Assembly (NCBI GenBank): GCA_937858455.1
Contig: CALLYN010000809.1
Coordinates: 1-6,816 of the forward strand
From: an uncultured Kouleothrix sp.
GTDB lineage: Bacteria > Chloroflexota > Chloroflexia > Chloroflexales > Roseiflexaceae
Length of the DNA stretch: 6,816 nucleotides
Direction of reading: 5' to 3'
Below the pieces are notes generated by a model, which was not told the origin of the DNA, did not search any database, and saw nothing but the letters and a program-made list of their open reading frames with translations. This document shows, in pieces, positions 4,711 to 6,816 of this stretch. The stretch's first letter is position 1; the number at the start of each line of letters is the position of its first letter. Made by a program: the position numbers and the translations under genes.

Positions 4711-5610
4711 TCACGCGGCGTGGCACACCAGCACAGGCACCCCTGCCGTCTGCACGACCCGGTCGGTGACGCTGCCCAGCAGCAGCCGCGCCGCGCCGCC
4801 GCGCCCGTGCGAAGCTATTGCGATCAGGTCGATCGCGTGCCACTGTGCGTACTCGGCGATCGTTGGCGCGGCGGCGCCAACCGCCACGCGCGGCTCGGCG
4901 GCTATGCCCTGGGCGCGCAGCCGCGCCGCCACCCCGCCCAGATATTCCTGGGCGATCTCGCGCCACTGCTCGAGGATCTGCTGGTCGAGCCCGGCGGCCT
5001 GCGCGGCCGGCGCATAGCCCAGCATTGGCGGCTCGATCGCCTGGAGCAGCACGTACGCGGCGCCCATTGGCCCGCCCAGCTCGATCGCCGGCTCGAGCGC
5101 CTGCTCGGCGAGCGGCGACCCATCCAGCGGCAGCAGAATACGCCCAAACGGCGCGTCGTCGACTGCCTCGAGCAGATCGAGCGCCTCGCCGTGCGGCCGC
5201 GCCAGCAGCACCGGCATCGGCAGGGTGCGCGTCAGCGCGTGCGCGACGCTGCCCAGCCACACGCGCGAGAGCGGCCCGTAGCCGTGGGTTGTCAGCGCCA
5301 CCAGGTCGGCGCGCTGATCGGCGGCGGCGGCGCGCAGCGTTTCGGCGGCAGGCCCGCGCAGCACCGCAGTGCTGATCGGCAGCTCCCAGGCCTCCGATAG
5401 GATCGTGGCCAGCTGAGCCAGGTAGCGCTGCTGGCGCTCGGCGTCGGGCGCGGCGCCGCTGTGCTGGCCGAAGCGCGGATTGCTTGGCGGCTCGATCACG
5501 TGCACCAGCCGCACCGCAGCGCCGGTGCGCCGGGCAATGCCCAGCGCCAGCGGCAGCGCGTGCTCGCCAAAGGCCGAGCCATCGAGCGGAACCATTATTG
5601 ATCGGAACAT
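4711..5610 (-). CDS. Tandem-domain universal stress protein (UspA family), second copy
   Basis: This 299-aa protein has two Usp domains and no extra domain. Domain 1 (about 1-138) opens with MVPLDGS (6-12) and carries TTHGYGPLSRVWLGS (107-121). Domain 2 (about 155-297) opens with ILLPLDGSPLAEQAL (158-172) and carries ASHGRGGAARLLLGS (266-280). Both keep the HGx9GS part of the ATP-binding signature, with Thr or Ala at its first position. It is clearly paralogous to the protein at 2458-3420 in domain order and opening motifs, but diverged in sequence. ATG 5610 is supported by AAAGGAG 7 nt upstream and by the family's usual start just before the first strand. It lies 3 bp after the P-type ATPase stop, so it is co-transcribed and probably translationally coupled. 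This suggests the Usp acts with, or under the same conditions as, Mg2+ transport. Confidence 0.94.
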   Translation of the reverse strand: MFRSIMVPLDGSAFGEHALPLALGIARRTGAAVRLVHVIEPPSNPRFGQHSGAAPDAERQQRYLAQLATILSEAWELPISTAVLRGPAAETLRAAAADQRADLVALTTHGYGPLSRVWLGSVAHALTRTLPMPVLLARPHGEALDLLEAVDDAPFGRILLPLDGSPLAEQALEPAIELGGPMGAAYVLLQAIEPPMLGYAPAAQAAGLDQQILEQWREIAQEYLGGVAARLRAQGIAAEPRVAVGAAAPTIAEYAQWHAIDLIAIASHGRGGAARLLLGSVTDRVVQTAGVPVLVCHAA

Positions 5611-5613
5611 GGC

Positions 5614-6816
5614 CTAGCTCCTTTCGCGTATCGACGCGTAGAAGACGCGCTTGGCGACCTCGGCCGCCGCCACGTACAGCCCGGTGATCGCCAGCACCAG
5701 CGCCATCAGCGCCGGCGGCAGCGGCGTAAACCCAAGCAGCCGGTCGGTCGGCAGGTAGGGCAGCGCGAGCGTCACTATCAGCACCAGCGCCGTCGAGGTC
5801 GCCAGCAACCGGCCGGGCCGGCTGCGAAAACATAGCTGGCGCGTGCGCACCACCAGCGCGATCACCAGCTCGGTCAGCAGCGACTCGACAAACCAGCCGG
5901 TGCGGAACAGCACGGCGTCGCCGTGGGCGAGCAGCAGCAGCGCGCCAAAGGTCAGGTAGTCGAACAGCGAGCTGAGCAGCCCGAACACCACCATAAATCT
6001 GCGGATGAACGGGATGTCCCAGCGCTGCGGCCGCTCGATCCACTCGCGGTCGACGTTGTCGCTGGCGATTGCGGTTCCCGGCAGATCGGAGAGAAAGTTG
6101 TTGAGCAGGATCTGCTTGGCCAGCAGCGGTAAAAACGGCAGAAACAGCGATGCGCCGGCCATGCTGAACATATTGCCGAAGTTCGCGCTTGTGGTGGTGA
6201 ACACGTACTTGAGCGTGTTTGCAAATGTTCTGCGGCCTTCTTCGATGCCCTGGCGCAGTACGTCGAGGTTCTGCTCCAGCAGCACGAAGTCGGCGGCGTC
6301 TTTGGCCACGTCTACCGCCGTGTCGACCGAGATGCCCACGTCGGCGGCGTGCAGCGCCGGGGCATCGTTGATGCCGTCGCCCATGTAGCCCACCACGTGG
6401 CCGGTCTTGCGCAGCGCCAGGATGATCCGCTCTTTCTGGTTTGGGTCGACGTCGACGAACAGGCTGGTGTGCTCGGCGCGCTGCCACAGCGCCTCGTCGG
6501 GCATGGCGTTCAGCTCGGCGCCGGTGAGCACACTCTCGGCCGGCAGGCCAACCGCCGCAGCTACGTGGCGCGAGACGCGCTGGTTGTCGCCGCTGATGAT
6601 CTTCAGCTGCACGCCCAGCCGCGCCAGGTCGCCCACCGCCTGGGCCACGCCGGGCTTGGGCGGGTCGGCGAAGAGCAGAAAGCCCAGCAGTGTCAGCCCG
6701 GCCTCGTCGGCGGCGCAGTAGCGTGGGCGCGGCGCGATCTGCCGCGTGGCCACGCCCAGCACGCGCAGGCCGCTCGCGCTCCATTCGGCGAAGCGCGCCT
6801 CGATCTGCTGGCGCTG
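5614..6816 (-). CDS. mgtA: Magnesium-translocating P-type ATPase (type III, MgtA/MgtB-like), C-terminal part
   Basis: The frame is open from the window edge (6816) to the TAG at 5616-5614, 400 residues of a protein usually near 850-900 aa. The phosphorylation-loop DKTG and M1-M4 therefore lie outside. Visible in fragment numbering are FADPPK (49-54), the hinge motif LKIISGDN (71-78), DPNQK (124-128) with the conserved lysine, and GYMGDGINDAPALHAADVG (143-161) of the P domain. Membrane segments M5-M10 follow from about residue 210. NMFSMAGASLFLPFLPLLAK (215-234), LLNNFLSDLP (237-246) and DNVDREWIERPQRWD (253-267) closely parallel E. coli MgtA (FDNVDDEQIQKPQRW there). RTGWFVESLLTELV (305-318) is the M8-region signature. 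Members import Mg2+ using ATP. The M6 Asn/Asp of LLNNFLSD are present. The substrate is inferred from family, and a related cation is possible. The promoter and any Mg2+-sensing leader lie upstream, outside the window. Confidence 0.92.
   Translation of the reverse strand, partial: QRQQIEARFAEWSASGLRVLGVATRQIAPRPRYCAADEAGLTLLGFLLFADPPKPGVAQAVGDLARLGVQLKIISGDNQRVSRHVAAAVGLPAESVLTGAELNAMPDEALWQRAEHTSLFVDVDPNQKERIILALRKTGHVVGYMGDGINDAPALHAADVGISVDTAVDVAKDAADFVLLEQNLDVLRQGIEEGRRTFANTLKYVFTTTSANFGNMFSMAGASLFLPFLPLLAKQILLNNFLSDLPGTAIASDNVDREWIERPQRWDIPFIRRFMVVFGLLSSLFDYLTFGALLLLAHGDAVLFRTGWFVESLLTELVIALVVRTRQLCFRSRPGRLLATSTALVLIVTLALPYLPTDRLLGFTPLPPALMALVLAITGLYVAAAEVAKRVFYASIRERS
5618..5624 (-). 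promoter_or_regulatory. Shine-Dalgarno of the downstream stress-protein gene inside the ATPase 3' end
   Basis: AAAGGAG on the minus strand (5624-5618) lies within the last codons of the ATPase gene and 7 nt before the ATG at 5610. A ribosome terminating at 5616-5614 would sit on this site, so translational coupling of the two proteins is likely. Confidence 0.82.

Noticed and set aside
4523..6784. A 753-codon open frame on the minus strand spanning the stress-protein and ATPase genes in another frame
   Set aside because: The translation is Arg/Ala/Gly-rich without any family motif, and it overlaps two genes with unmistakable conserved motifs in a different frame. Long stop-free shadow frames are expected in GC-rich DNA.

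Overview
The window is GC-rich bacterial chromosome. Third codon positions are dominated by G and C, and protein genes are separated by 100-480 bp gaps crowded with palindromic repeats. The tandem-domain universal stress proteins, the MgtA-like P-type ATPase and these repeats suggest a Chloroflexota (Roseiflexus/Kouleothrix-like) genome. That is inference from general impression; no rRNA or marker gene is present to prove it.

Layout, left to right. (1) Positions 1-106 hold the last 34 codons of a probable alpha/beta-hydrolase esterase. (2) A TIR-bounded three-hairpin repeat (family R, copy 1) precedes a complete TIGR01777-type epimerase-like gene (315-1316, +). (3) A second kind of palindromic repeat (family C, copy 1, 1349-1505) fills the junction between that gene and a convergent yjdF (DUF2992) gene (1552-1980, -). 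(4) The yjdF leader (about 1986-2110, - strand) folds as a three-hairpin junction closed by a short helix, the expected place for a yjdF-class azaaromatic riboswitch. One loop is complementary to the yjdF Shine-Dalgarno sequence. (5) R copy 2 (inverted relative to copy 1) precedes a two-domain universal stress protein (2458-3420, +). R copy 3 lies between this gene and a CDF cation-efflux gene (3601-4539, +). (6) C copy 2 (4540-4687, inverted relative to C copy 1) fills the next convergent junction. (7) On the minus strand an MgtA-type P-type ATPase (visible part 5614-6816, N-terminal half off the window) is followed after 3 bp by a second two-domain universal stress protein (4711-5610), clearly one operon.

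Functionally, the right two thirds combine divalent-cation transport (CDF exporter, Mg2+-type P-ATPase) with two tandem-Usp proteins, which looks like an ion/energy-stress neighbourhood. The most noteworthy features are non-coding. They are the yjdF leader with its candidate Shine-Dalgarno-sequestering pseudoknot, and two families of structured intergenic repeats whose stems show compensatory changes between copies and often end in C(GNA)G triloops. In this window the repeats follow a positional pattern: R lies upstream of gene starts, C lies between convergent gene ends. No CRISPR, tRNA, rRNA, transposase or integrase was seen.
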